DNA from: Verrucomicrobiota bacterium
Lineage (GTDB): Bacteria; Verrucomicrobiota; Verrucomicrobiia; Chthoniobacterales; Terrimicrobiaceae
Direction of reading: 5' to 3'
DNA: 18,906 nt
Assembly (NCBI GenBank): GCA_026398285.1
Contig: JAPLTI010000122.1
Span: 1 to 18,906, forward strand
The notes under the pieces were generated by a model. It was not told the origin of the DNA. It did not search any database and saw only the letters and a program-made list of their open reading frames with translations. Below, piece after piece: positions 6,179 through 14,302 of this stretch. The translations under genes were made by a program, and so were the position numbers. The first letter of the stretch is position 1. Each line of letters starts with the position of its first letter.

Positions 6179-8548
6179 ATGACACTCGGCGACGGGCTAT
6201 CAGCAAGCGCCGCGCATCACATGGAACTCACAGAAAAATTCCTCGTCTCACTCGGTGGTTGGCCGGTCTTCAAAGAGGCGAAGGCGATTCGCGATACGGG
6301 ACGCATTTGCGACGCCACTTACGAGCCTCCCCTGCTGAGGGCTCGTATCAGCGAAGGCGGGCGGGATTTTTTGACAGGGCTGAAAATCAAGAATCCGGTG
6401 GATATCGAAAATCTCTGCCCGTGTCGGGACTCCCGCCAGCGAGGTCTCATCTGCGCCCACTCGATCGCCGCAGCACTCGAAATGATCGCCCCGGCTCCAA
6501 AGCGTGCGACTCCCGCCCAGGCATCGGCTCCAACTGCACAGGCCTTCGCGGCCACATCCGAGACCCCTCGCATTGAATTTTCGATCGAGGGCTCGCTCCG
6601 CCACCTCGAGGGGGTGATTTCTTTTCATTACTCGCAGCCCGGCATGCAGAATCCATCCGCCGAGGCTGCCGCTCTGGCCCGACTTGTCGGCTGCGGATTT
6701 GAAAACGAGAAAGGCAAGGCCGTGTTGCGCGGCGAGGATGCCGTCGTGAAATTTTACGCCACCGAGCTGCCACGCCTCAAAAACGAATGGAGCATCCAGG
6801 AAGGCGAGCGCTTTCAACATGTCACCAAGGACATCGTCCGCTTCGAACCCCGCTTTGCGCTCAAGGAGCGCAGCGATGGTTGGCTGGATTTTCATGTTCA
6901 CTTCACAGCCGGGAATGAGGCCATTCTCAGCGCTCAGGACCTGCAACGCCTGCTTCAAAGCGGAAAACCCCAGCTCCGTCTCGCCGATGGACGCATTGCC
7001 GTGCCTGATGCCGACCTCGCTACCGATTTGGAGGAGGTGCTTCGAGACTGCGATCCCTCGCAAGAACGCGGTGCATACAAGCTCCGCGAATCTCAGCGCG
7101 GATACATTGAATCCAGCATCGCCGAGTGGACGAGGCAACCCCCTACCCTCCAGCCAGCACTAAAGACGGACTCTCTCGGACCACTGCGCGAACGCCTCCG
7201 TCCGTATCAGGTCGAAGGAGCGCTTTGGCTTTTAAAAAACGCCCGCAGCGGCTCGGCAGGATTGCTGGCCGATGAGATGGGTCTGGGAAAAACCATTCAG
7301 ACGCTTGCCATGGTGGAAGCCCTGCCAGGTCCACACCTTGTTGTGTGTCCTTCATCCCTGGTCTGGAATTGGAGCCGCGAAGCCACTGCTTTTTGTCCCC
7401 GCCTGCGAGTGCTGACGATCGAAGGCGCGGGACGATCAGAACAATTCGCCAAGATCCCGGAGCACGAACTGATCATCACCAGCTACGCCCTCTTGCGTCG
7501 CGACGCCGAGCATTACAAAGCATTCGTCTTTTCGACGACCACACTCGATGAGGCCCAGCACATCAAAAATCCCGGGAGCCAAAATGCGCGGGCGGCATGT
7601 GCCATCCGTTCGAAGGCTCGATTCATCCTCACCGGAACCCCGCTTGAGAACTCCATCCGAGACCTCTGGTCTCTCTTCGACTTCCTGCTGCCGGGCTATC
7701 TCGGCACGCGAAAGGATTTTCAAGACCGTTACGAAAAACCGCTGGCTGCCGGGGAATCCGCTGGAGTCTGGCCGCGCTTACTCCGGCGCGTGAGACCCTG
7801 GATGCTTCGCCGCACGAAGTCGGAAATCCTCAAGGAACTCCCGCCCAAAATCGAACAAGTCGTGCAAGTGGAGCTTACCCCCGAACAAAAGGCCGCCTAC
7901 ACTCAACTCCAGATCTCCGCCCGCGCCGAAGTCGATGCTATGCGCGAGTCGGGCGGAGCTGCTCGCATGAAGGTTCTCACAGCCCTCCTCCGCCTGCGAC
8001 AGGCGTGTTGCGACCTGCGGCTTTTGAACAGGGAATCCCAAGCGCCCTCGGCGAAAATCGACGCTCTGCTGGAACTCCTCGGCGAAGCCGTGGATGGCGG
8101 CCACCGCACGCTGGTCTTCAGCCAATTCACCTCCATGCTCGACCTCATCGCCCCCGCGCTGGACGAGGCGGGCATTACCTGGTGCCGTCTGGATGGATCC
8201 ACCAAGGATCGCGCCACTGTGGTCGAGCGCTTCCAATCCGATTCCTCAATCTCCGTTTTTCTCATCAGCCTCAAAGCCGGCGGCGTTGGACTCAATCTCA
8301 CTGGCGCGGACACAGTCATCCACTTCGACCCTTGGTGGAATCCGGCTGTGGAAGCCCAGGCCACCGACCGTGCCCACCGCATTGGTCAACAAAATGTCGT
8401 CACTTCCATCAAACTCATCGCCCGCAACACCGTGGAGGAACGCGTGCTCGAAATGCAGGCCAAAAAGAAAACACTCAGCATGGAACTCCTGGACTCTGAT
8501 TCCCTTACAGGGTTGAGCGCGGAGCTTGTCGGCGAACTGATCGGGTGA
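6179..8548 (+). CDS. SNF2-family helicase-like ATPase with SWIM zinc finger
   Basis: The protein is up to 789 residues. The N-terminus carries a SWIM zinc motif CxCx(9)CxH (Cys80, Cys82, Cys92, His94), followed by an uncharacterised region to about residue 335. The SNF2 motor follows: motif I DEMGLGKT with Lys371, motif II DEAQ at about 457, motif III LTGTPLENSIRDLWSLFDFL, helicase-C motif V SLKAGGVGLNLTGAD, then HFDPWWNP (from about 715) and motif VI QATDRAHRIGQ. Such proteins are dsDNA-stimulated translocases that remodel protein-DNA complexes. Bacterial SWIM/SNF2 proteins have mostly unproven roles in repair or transcription recycling. The start is uncertain: ATG 6221 (MELTEKFLVSLGGWP) would remove 14 poorly protein-like residues and may be the true one. 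Confidence 0.92.
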   Translation: MTLGDGLSASAAHHMELTEKFLVSLGGWPVFKEAKAIRDTGRICDATYEPPLLRARISEGGRDFLTGLKIKNPVDIENLCPCRDSRQRGLICAHSIAAALEMIAPAPKRATPAQASAPTAQAFAATSETPRIEFSIEGSLRHLEGVISFHYSQPGMQNPSAEAAALARLVGCGFENEKGKAVLRGEDAVVKFYATELPRLKNEWSIQEGERFQHVTKDIVRFEPRFALKERSDGWLDFHVHFTAGNEAILSAQDLQRLLQSGKPQLRLADGRIAVPDADLATDLEEVLRDCDPSQERGAYKLRESQRGYIESSIAEWTRQPPTLQPALKTDSLGPLRERLRPYQVEGALWLLKNARSGSAGLLADEMGLGKTIQTLAMVEALPGPHLVVCPSSLVWNWSREATAFCPRLRVLTIEGAGRSEQFAKIPEHELIITSYALLRRDAEHYKAFVFSTTTLDEAQHIKNPGSQNARAACAIRSKARFILTGTPLENSIRDLWSLFDFLLPGYLGTRKDFQDRYEKPLAAGESAGVWPRLLRRVRPWMLRRTKSEILKELPPKIEQVVQVELTPEQKAAYTQLQISARAEVDAMRESGGAARMKVLTALLRLRQACCDLRLLNRESQAPSAKIDALLELLGEAVDGGHRTLVFSQFTSMLDLIAPALDEAGITWCRLDGSTKDRATVVERFQSDSSISVFLISLKAGGVGLNLTGADTVIHFDPWWNPAVEAQATDRAHRIGQQNVVTSIKLIARNTVEERVLEMQAKKKTLSMELLDSDSLTGLSAELVGELIG

Positions 8549-8582
8549 AACACATTGAGATTCGGGGGAATCCCTGCCAATC

Positions 8583-8590
8583 TTAGGAGA
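8583..8590 (+). promoter_or_regulatory. Shine-Dalgarno of the kinase-like pseudogene
   Basis: TTAGGAGA lies 7 nt before the ATG at 8598. It marks the original start of the adenylate-kinase-like gene, which shows that the short open frame from 8598 to 8729 is the authentic 5' end and not an accidental frame. Confidence 0.6.
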
Positions 8591-8597
8591 CATTTTG

Positions 8598-9628
8598 ATG
8601 AAAACATCACAAGACTCGGCTCCTCAGGCATCAACTTCCAAACCCAGCGCTTCGCAAGCCGTCGATCTGGAAGTCAAAGACGCCAATCTCATTTTCAATG
8701 CCGCTTGGCAGGATTTGGTCGCGAGGTGACCGGCCTGCTTTTGAGGGCGCTCCTACATCCGGAAAACCAAACCGGCGTCGTGGTGGATGGCTACCCGCGC
8801 ACGAAGGTTCAGGTCCTCTGCCTGCGCCTGCTCCACGAAAAACTCAACGCCCTCCGCCACCAGTATATCGGAACCCCGCTTGCGGCGCAGTTTCGCAAAC
8901 CGATGTTCCATATCGTTGTTCTTTTCGTGGACGAGGCCGAATCCGTCCGCCGTCAGATTCTCCGTGGCGAACGCGCCCGCGCCCACAATGCCGCCGTGGA
9001 GGCTTCCGGAGTGGGCGAGATGGTCGAGACGCGCGCCACGGATTTGTCCGATGAGGCGGCCCGCAACCGTTACCGCACTTTTAAAGAGGTCACCTACGAG
9101 TCGCTGAAAACACTGCGCCAAGTCTTCCACTACCACTATGTGAATGCCCACGGCACGGTGGATGAAGTGCAGCGGCGCATTCAGGACGAACTTCGCTACC
9201 AAAGCTCGCTGGAGCTCGACCAGAGCACCTTCGACCGGATTTCCCGCATCCCGATCGCCCGCGAGCTCAGCATCCACGCTCGCCAGGAACTCGTCATGCG
9301 GTTGGACTCCTACAACGCCGAGAACCCAGACCTCTTCGAGCAATCCGTGGCCCTCATTGATGAAAAATTCATGCCCATCATCCGCCGCCACAACATGTCC
9401 GGCCGGGCCCACATCAACTCAGAGAATCCCCTGCTCGCCGACCCGCTCGTGTTGGCGATGATCATCGATATTTTTGCAGACCGAGGCTACGACACGGTCA
9501 TCGACATCCGCCGCTACGAAGTCCCTAGCAAGGTGAATCCCGAGACTTGGGAAATCGAGAACCGCGAAAAGATCGTATGGCGTTTCATTGTCAACTTCCC
9601 CGGATCACGCATCCGGCGAGGTCAATAA
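8598..9628 (+). pseudogene. Adenylate/nucleoside-monophosphate kinase-like gene with internal deletion
   Basis: The 5' piece (ATG 8598, stop TGA 8727-8729) encodes a Ser-rich tail then VDLEVKDANLIFNAAWQDL. The 3' piece continues in another frame from about 8720 and encodes REVTGLLLRALLHPENQTG, then VVVDGYPRTKVQ, which matches the adenylate kinase signature (three hydrophobics, DG[FYI]PRxxx[NQ]). Next come a VLFVDEAESVRRQ strand/helix and the lid-region motif DEAARNRYRTF. About 180 further C-terminal residues follow. The P-loop and NMP-binding half expected before REVTG are absent: the pieces join directly at about 8712-8728. This is best explained by a deletion not divisible by three, and the gene would be catalytically dead. 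A downstream TTG-started frame (8555) covers the 3' piece, but its first 55 residues are out-of-frame sequence. A mis-assembly is the main alternative. Confidence 0.75.
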
Positions 9629-9641
9629 TGCGGGAGGGATT

Positions 9642-10778
9642 TTGCCAAGCGCCTTGAGACGACTCTTAACGCGCCACGCGTTGTTTGCGCTGCTTCTGGC
9701 GTGCACTCTCTCCTGTTTGCAGGCGACCGACGCCAAACCGCCACTGCGCATCGGCATTCACGAGAAGCCGCCCTATGCCTTGAAAAACCCGGACGGCAGT
9801 TGGACTGGCCTTGCTCCGGGGCTTTGGAAGGGAATCAGCGAAGCCACGGGGTTACCCATCGAGTTTGTCGAGGTTCCTTATGAGGATTTGATACAGCAGG
9901 TGGCGAATGGGAAAATCGATGCAGCAGCCGGCGAGATTGAAGTGACTCCAGCCGCCGAGAAAATCGTGGATTTCACCCAGCCCTTCCTGACATCAAGCCT
10001 CTGCATCGCGCTGAACAAAGTCAGTTGGGAAGCCGCATGGAAAAGCGTTCTCAAGGATTTTTTCAATTGGACGATCGCCAAATATCTCATCAGCATCTTC
10101 GTGGCCATGCTCGCGATCAGCCTCCTGCTTTGGTTCGCCGAGCGGCATCACGGCACGGGGCACTTTCATGGCGGCATCACCGGCATAGGGTCAGCCCTCT
10201 GGTTCGCAGCGGTCACCATGACCACTGTCGGCTACGGCGACAAAACACCGGCCACCATAGCCGGGCGGATCATAGCGGTTTTCTGGATGATCTTCGGCGT
10301 GGTGCTCGTCTCGGCGTTCACAGCCACAGTCACCTCCAGCATGTCCACGGCGCAGATATCAAACAGCATCGAAAGCATCTCGGATTTCAACCACCTTTCC
10401 TGTGGAACACTCCATGGTTCCCTCTCCTCGGAAATCCTCCGCCGCATCGGAGTCATGACGCATGAATACGAGAGCATCCCGGAGGCATTCGATGATCTGG
10501 CGGCAGGTAAAATCGAAGCCGTCGTGGGTGACCGCAACACCCTGTCCTATGTGAGACGCGAATTCGCCAGGCGAAAGCCCCCCGTTCACATCAACATTCC
10601 CTCCTTCCGCCTTCGTGAAGCTTTCCTCGCTATTCCGATCCGCGAAGGGCATCCGAGCTACAAACAAATCAACGAAGCCATGCTGCAATTTATGATGACC
10701 GGGGAGTGGAGCGAACTCCTCCAGCAGTGGATCGGCGACACCGCGACCAGCAGCCTCACATCTGGCTCAGAACATTAA
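9642..10778 (+). CDS. GluR0-like ligand-gated potassium channel
   Basis: About 378 residues. After a signal peptide (LRRLLTRHALFALLLACTLS, mature near residue 32) comes the first half of a solute-binding fold (LRIGIHEKPPYAL..., to about 130). A membrane helix at about 148-168, a pore helix and the K+-type filter TTVGYGD (Val196-Asp200), and a second helix at about 206-228 follow. The second half of the binding fold (about 235-370) contains GDRNTLSYV with Asp297. This interrupted-clamshell layout is that of prokaryotic glutamate receptor channels such as GluR0. The usual ligand Arg in TPERxxxVDF is Ala105 here. The longest frame starts at TTG 9588 inside the previous gene. TTG 9642 is preferred because GGGAGG (9632-9637) precedes it and the signal peptide then begins at once. 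The 3' end overlaps the convergent ketosynthase gene by 23 bp. Confidence 0.88.
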   Translation: MPSALRRLLTRHALFALLLACTLSCLQATDAKPPLRIGIHEKPPYALKNPDGSWTGLAPGLWKGISEATGLPIEFVEVPYEDLIQQVANGKIDAAAGEIEVTPAAEKIVDFTQPFLTSSLCIALNKVSWEAAWKSVLKDFFNWTIAKYLISIFVAMLAISLLLWFAERHHGTGHFHGGITGIGSALWFAAVTMTTVGYGDKTPATIAGRIIAVFWMIFGVVLVSAFTATVTSSMSTAQISNSIESISDFNHLSCGTLHGSLSSEILRRIGVMTHEYESIPEAFDDLAAGKIEAVVGDRNTLSYVRREFARRKPPVHINIPSFRLREAFLAIPIREGHPSYKQINEAMLQFMMTGEWSELLQQWIGDTATSSLTSGSEH

Positions 10779-11958
10779 CCACGACAGTGCCCCCCATGCC
10801 CTGACCAATCTGAACCGCTGTGGAGGGCGACTGCGATGGGTGCGGCGGGTCTTCGGGCAGCCCAAAGGAAGGATCGATATTCCTTGGCCAAGCCGGCAAC
10901 TTTCGAGCGCGCAACCCCTCAGCGAGCAGAGTTGCCTCCAAAAGCCCAGAGGCAGCCAATGCATGCCCCGTCGTTCTTTTCATGGCGGAAATCCAAGGCA
11001 GATGGCCCCCAAAAACCCGACGAACGCAGGAAATCTCCGCCGCATCGAAGCGGGGCGTTCCAGTGGCATGGAGCGAAATCCAGTCCACCGGCAACTCGCC
11101 ACCATCCCGACGCAAGGCGCGATTTTTTGCAGCAACAAGAAGTTCCTCAAGCACGCGAGCCTCGGGATCGGGAGCCATGAGATGCCTCGATTCATTGGCA
11201 CAGCCGCCCCCAAGCCATTCCGCAAGGGGCGCCACGCCACGCATCACGGCGTGGCTGGCGGATTCCAGAATCACGCATGCAGCACCTTCCGCAGGCAGCA
11301 TTCCCGAGCGACCTGCACTCAAGGGACGGCACTCGGAATTTTGCGTCACACTGCCGCCACGGCCCATGGCGGATCTCAGAACGGGTGAAACCGCAGCGTC
11401 CGCAGCCACGGCAACGACCGCATCGAGTATTCCCGAGGCAACAAGTGAAGCAGCCAGATAGAGAATCTGAGCGCCTGTCGCCGACGCAGCATTCAACGAA
11501 AAATCCGCACCACCCAGGCCGTATCGAACCGTGGCTGCCGCTGCAATCGCATTCCCACGCCAGCGGCTGATCGAATACGGCGAAAACTTTCCAGAGGCGG
11601 CCACATCCCCCTCCATCGCCGCCAAGCCACCAAGCGAACTTCCACTCACGCACCCCATGGTAGGTAACCGGTGCTTCGCCCCCTCCCCGCGCAGACGATT
11701 GCGTTCAGGCGAAAGCCCAGCGGCTTTCCAAGCACTCTCAGTGACGGCCAGAGCCAGAAGCTGATGCCGCGAAAGAATGCCAGCATCCCCCACCTCCAAT
11801 CCCGCAGCCTCTGCCAATGCCTCCGACTCAGGAAGCCTGCCGCCGACTGGCATGTCGGCGCACAATGCCTCAAAAAGCCCTTCCACGGAATCACACCCGC
11901 CGACGAGAACGCCGCAGGCTGTGATAAAAACACGGGACGAATCAGAATGGAAAGACAC
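10756..11958 (-). CDS. Beta-ketoacyl synthase-like protein, active-site Cys replaced by Ser
   Basis: About 400 residues with the thiolase/KAS fold throughout. The N-terminal strand is RVFITACGVLVGG. The nucleophile loop is LNAASATGAQ, which aligns with the STACxSGxH loop and puts Ser159 where the catalytic Cys normally is. The Lys/His motifs are otherwise conserved: LHATGTPRFDAAE with His297 and KRTTGHALAASG with Lys327 and His332. Condensing enzymes extend acyl chains on acyl carrier protein. A Ser or other residue at the Cys site is found in chain-length-factor-like or atypical members, so condensation may be lost or changed. No acyl carrier protein or reductase gene is adjacent. GTG 11958 is chosen because the KAS fold starts just after it; TTG 11988 would add ten residues. 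No clear ribosome binding site is visible. Confidence 0.8.
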   Translation of the reverse strand: MSFHSDSSRVFITACGVLVGGCDSVEGLFEALCADMPVGGRLPESEALAEAAGLEVGDAGILSRHQLLALAVTESAWKAAGLSPERNRLRGEGAKHRLPTMGCVSGSSLGGLAAMEGDVAASGKFSPYSISRWRGNAIAAAATVRYGLGGADFSLNAASATGAQILYLAASLVASGILDAVVAVAADAAVSPVLRSAMGRGGSVTQNSECRPLSAGRSGMLPAEGAACVILESASHAVMRGVAPLAEWLGGGCANESRHLMAPDPEARVLEELLVAAKNRALRRDGGELPVDWISLHATGTPRFDAAEISCVRRVFGGHLPWISAMKRTTGHALAASGLLEATLLAEGLRARKLPAWPRNIDPSFGLPEDPPHPSQSPSTAVQIGQGMGGTVVVNVLSQM

Positions 11959-12082
11959 GCCACATTGATAAATGGGGGCGCGCACCAATTGAACGCAAAA
12001 GTGAGCTGACCAACGCTGGAAACCCCCTGTTCGACACCACCCCTAATCTGTTACCAAGCCCATGCGCGCTCAGCTTTATTTT

Positions 12083-12799
12083 TTAAGAGGAGTGAGGCCT
12101 TTTAAGAACCGCTGCACTTTCGGCCACCATGTAATGATCGACGGCCTCCTTGAAGAAAGCAGCCAGTTCCTTCACAGACGGAGGGTTCGGCTGCAGACCT
12201 TCAAACCCCGGGTCACTCTCACTGGGTTTGCCAGAGCACAAGCGCTGGAAGGCCATATCCAGATTTTTTAACCTGTTGGATTTTTCGAAAGCTTTTTGGA
12301 ACTCGTGAAGATTGAAACCGTGGTTTTGGATGAGAGTGTAAAGGTCAAACCAATCACGCACATTCGAGCGTTTCGCGCAGACGAGCGCCTTCAAAGCAAA
12401 AATTTCATCGAGTTCTGCCACGCGGGGGGCGGATTCCGATCCAGGAGTTAGCAAATTCCACGCATCTCTATCTTCCGCGAAGAAGGTGATTTTGACATTT
12501 TCCTCCGTCAAATAATCGTGCTGGAAGTCGTGCAAATTCATCCCCGCATTGAGAAACTCATCATAGGAGGCTGGGTTGTCGTTGGGGGTCCACCCTGGGA
12601 ATTTCTTCCTCAGAGCCGCGAGTTGCACGCTTGGCAATTTCATTGCAGGGAAAGCAAAGTCCAAGTCCTCGCTCAGGCGATGCCCGATTCGCAGGCTGAG
12701 GGCACTGCCTCCGACAAGAATAAATCCTCTCAAGGCCTCTTCGTTCTGGAGCTGCCTCCAGAGTGTTCGAGTGGCCAGCGGCAAGAATTCATCCTTCAT
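12083..12799 (-). CDS. AbiEii-type nucleotidyltransferase toxin
   Basis: The 238-residue protein begins at the ATG at 12797-12799. The nucleotidyltransferase core shows ILVGGSALSLRIGHRLSEDL followed by DFAF: Gly30-Gly31-Ser32 and the metal pair Asp45/Asp47. Downstream, LDEIFALKALVCAKRSNVRD and WFDLYTL match the Lys...Arg-Asp..Asp region of the AbiEii/AbiGii family. These toxins add nucleotides to tRNA or other targets and are held in check by a cognate antitoxin, typically giving abortive infection or plasmid stabilisation. The start overlaps the upstream gene's stop by four bases (ATGA), so the earlier in-frame ATG at 12895 is unlikely. The region is AT-richer than its neighbours (24 of 60 bases are G or C at 12241-12300), consistent with transfer. 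Confidence 0.85.
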   Translation of the reverse strand: MKDEFLPLATRTLWRQLQNEEALRGFILVGGSALSLRIGHRLSEDLDFAFPAMKLPSVQLAALRKKFPGWTPNDNPASYDEFLNAGMNLHDFQHDYLTEENVKITFFAEDRDAWNLLTPGSESAPRVAELDEIFALKALVCAKRSNVRDWFDLYTLIQNHGFNLHEFQKAFEKSNRLKNLDMAFQRLCSGKPSESDPGFEGLQPNPPSVKELAAFFKEAVDHYMVAESAAVLKRPHSS

Positions 12800-13062
12800 A
12801 GATTGGACCCCACCTCGATATTTTTGAGAATTCTCTTGGTGTAGGAAGAGGCTCTTTGCGCTTCCGGCGATTGCTCGCGCTCCAAGACAGTCCATTCATA
12901 TTTCACCCGACCTAACCCGATCACGGAAACGATTTTTAAAATCTCCAAGAACCTTGGACGTAGGAGGGCAGCACGAACATAGACTTCCAACGGAGCCTTT
13001 GTATTGGACCACACAAGGCCGGGCACCGCAGCTTTGATGCGTTGAATCTCGGACATTTCCAT
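12796..13062 (-). CDS. Small partner of AbiEii-type toxin, probable antitoxin
   Basis: This 88-residue basic protein lies directly upstream of the nucleotidyltransferase gene, with a four-base ATGA overlap that implies tight coupling. It has no obvious winged helix like the usual AbiEi antitoxin. Its core is a helical stretch containing YVRAALLRPRFLEILKIVSV, followed by GLGRVKYEWTVLERE. I recall comparable ~90-residue proteins encoded before AbiEii-like toxins and taken to be antitoxins, but I cannot name the family. ATG 13062 is the longest start; ATG 13056 is possible. A pair of inverted hexamers sits immediately upstream (13063-13091) and may be an autoregulatory site. Confidence 0.65.
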   Translation of the reverse strand: MEMSEIQRIKAAVPGLVWSNTKAPLEVYVRAALLRPRFLEILKIVSVIGLGRVKYEWTVLEREQSPEAQRASSYTKRILKNIEVGSNL

Positions 13063-13091
13063 ACCCTAGTGTGAAACCGTAATCTTAGGGT
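13063..13091. promoter_or_regulatory. Inverted hexamers upstream of the toxin-antitoxin pair
   Basis: ACCCTA (13063-13068) and TAGGGT (13086-13091) are perfect inverted repeats spaced 23 bp apart start to start, about two helical turns. They abut the antitoxin start codon. Toxin-antitoxin operons are often autoregulated through such repeats, so this is an operator candidate. The arms are short and chance is not excluded. Confidence 0.3.
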
Positions 13092-13178
13092 TGGGACTTT
13101 GCCAGTTTATCTGCTGCCTTCGCTCGCAGGCGCTTTTTGCTTGGGTCTGAAGATGGGCGGGTTTTTACTCCCCCGCCA

Positions 13179-14267
13179 ATGACCGAGTCGGAAGCCTATA
13201 TTGCTTTGAACATGGTGCCCCGGATTGGCCCGGTGCGGGTTCGGCGTTTGTTGGAGGCATTGGGGTCGCCCTCGGCAGTGTTGGATGCTCCGGCAGCGCG
13301 TTTGCAAGCAGTGGATGGCATCGGCCCAGAAGCGGCGAAATCCTTGCACAGCTGGGAAAGCCTTGTGGATCTTTCGGGCGAACTCTCCCTCGTCAAGCAA
13401 CACGGGGCAAAAGTCGTCACGCTCGCCTCTCCGGATTACCCCGCCCTTCTGCGCGAGATCCATGATCCGCCGACTGTGCTTTACATGATGGGTGACATTC
13501 TGGAGCGCGATCGGCATGCCATAGGCGTCATCGGAACACGCAAGCCCACGCATTACGCCTCGGATTGCACAAAAAAACTCGCCTACCAGCTCGCGTATGC
13601 GGGCGTGACGGTGGTGAGCGGTCTCGCCCGTGGAGTGGATACCGCCGCGCATCAGGCCGCCCTCGCAGCCAAGGGCCGAACGATTGGCGTGCTTGGCAGT
13701 GGCTTGTTGGAATTTTACCCGCCGGAAAACAAGGAACTCGCCGACAAGATCGCCACCTCAGGCGCGGTCATCACCGAGTTTTCCATGCGCGTGAAAGCAG
13801 ACCGCCAGACATTTCCCATGCGCAACCGGATCATCAGCGGTTGTTCCTTCGGAGTGCTCGTCGTAGAGGCAGGAGCGAGCAGCGGCGCACTCATCAGTGC
13901 AAACCAGGCCGGCGAGCAAGGACGCTCGATCTACGCCGTTCCGGGCCGCATCGACAACCCGAACGCCATCGGCTCAAACCGCCTCATCCAGCAGGGGGCC
14001 AAACTCATCACCTCCGCCGCTGACATCCTCGACGACATGGGCATTCTCTTTGCCGAAAAACCCCAACTCACTCCAGCCCGAGCGCCTGAACTCTCGGGCA
14101 ACGAGGCGCAAGTCCACTCAGCCATCGGGGACGATGAATCCCACATCGACACCATCATCGAGCGCAGCGGCCTCCCAAGCCATACCGTCTCTACCACTCT
14201 GTTGACTCTCGAAATGAAAAAACTCGTCCGCCAACTCCCTGGAAGCCGGTTTGTGAGAATCTCGTGA
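13179..14267 (+). CDS. dprA: DNA-processing protein DprA
   Basis: From ATG 13179 the product is 362 residues. An N-terminal SAM/HhH-like region (LNMVPRIGPVRVRRLLEALG) precedes the DprA Rossmann fold, with VIGTRKPTHYASD, VVSGLARGVDTAAHQAAL, PMRNRIISG, VEAGASSGALISANQAGEQG and AVPGRIDNPNAIGSNRLIQQ. A C-terminal winged-helix domain (about residues 305-362) ends the protein. DprA loads RecA onto incoming single-stranded DNA during natural transformation and is widespread even where competence is unproven. The open frame extends to ATG 13137, but those 14 residues look non-coding and MTESEAYIALN is the usual kind of start. No Shine-Dalgarno is evident. Confidence 0.94.
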   Translation: MTESEAYIALNMVPRIGPVRVRRLLEALGSPSAVLDAPAARLQAVDGIGPEAAKSLHSWESLVDLSGELSLVKQHGAKVVTLASPDYPALLREIHDPPTVLYMMGDILERDRHAIGVIGTRKPTHYASDCTKKLAYQLAYAGVTVVSGLARGVDTAAHQAALAAKGRTIGVLGSGLLEFYPPENKELADKIATSGAVITEFSMRVKADRQTFPMRNRIISGCSFGVLVVEAGASSGALISANQAGEQGRSIYAVPGRIDNPNAIGSNRLIQQGAKLITSAADILDDMGILFAEKPQLTPARAPELSGNEAQVHSAIGDDESHIDTIIERSGLPSHTVSTTLLTLEMKKLVRQLPGSRFVRIS

Positions 14268-14302
14268 TCCAGAAAGCGCTGCATCTCCGAGGCATTCCAT
14301 TC

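Noticed and set aside
8555..8720. TTG-initiated start for the 3' part of the kinase-like gene
   Set aside because: The 55 residues before REVTG are an out-of-frame reading of the true 5' end, which has its own ATG and Shine-Dalgarno at 8583-8600.
10820..11461. 213-codon plus-strand open frame
   Set aside because: It is antisense to the ketosynthase-like gene and Ser/Arg/Pro-rich with no recognisable motif.
12000..12082. Possible tRNA or terminator between the toxin and ketosynthase genes
   Set aside because: No cloverleaf arms or CCA end were found, and the only T-run (TTTATTTTTT) has no stable stem next to it.
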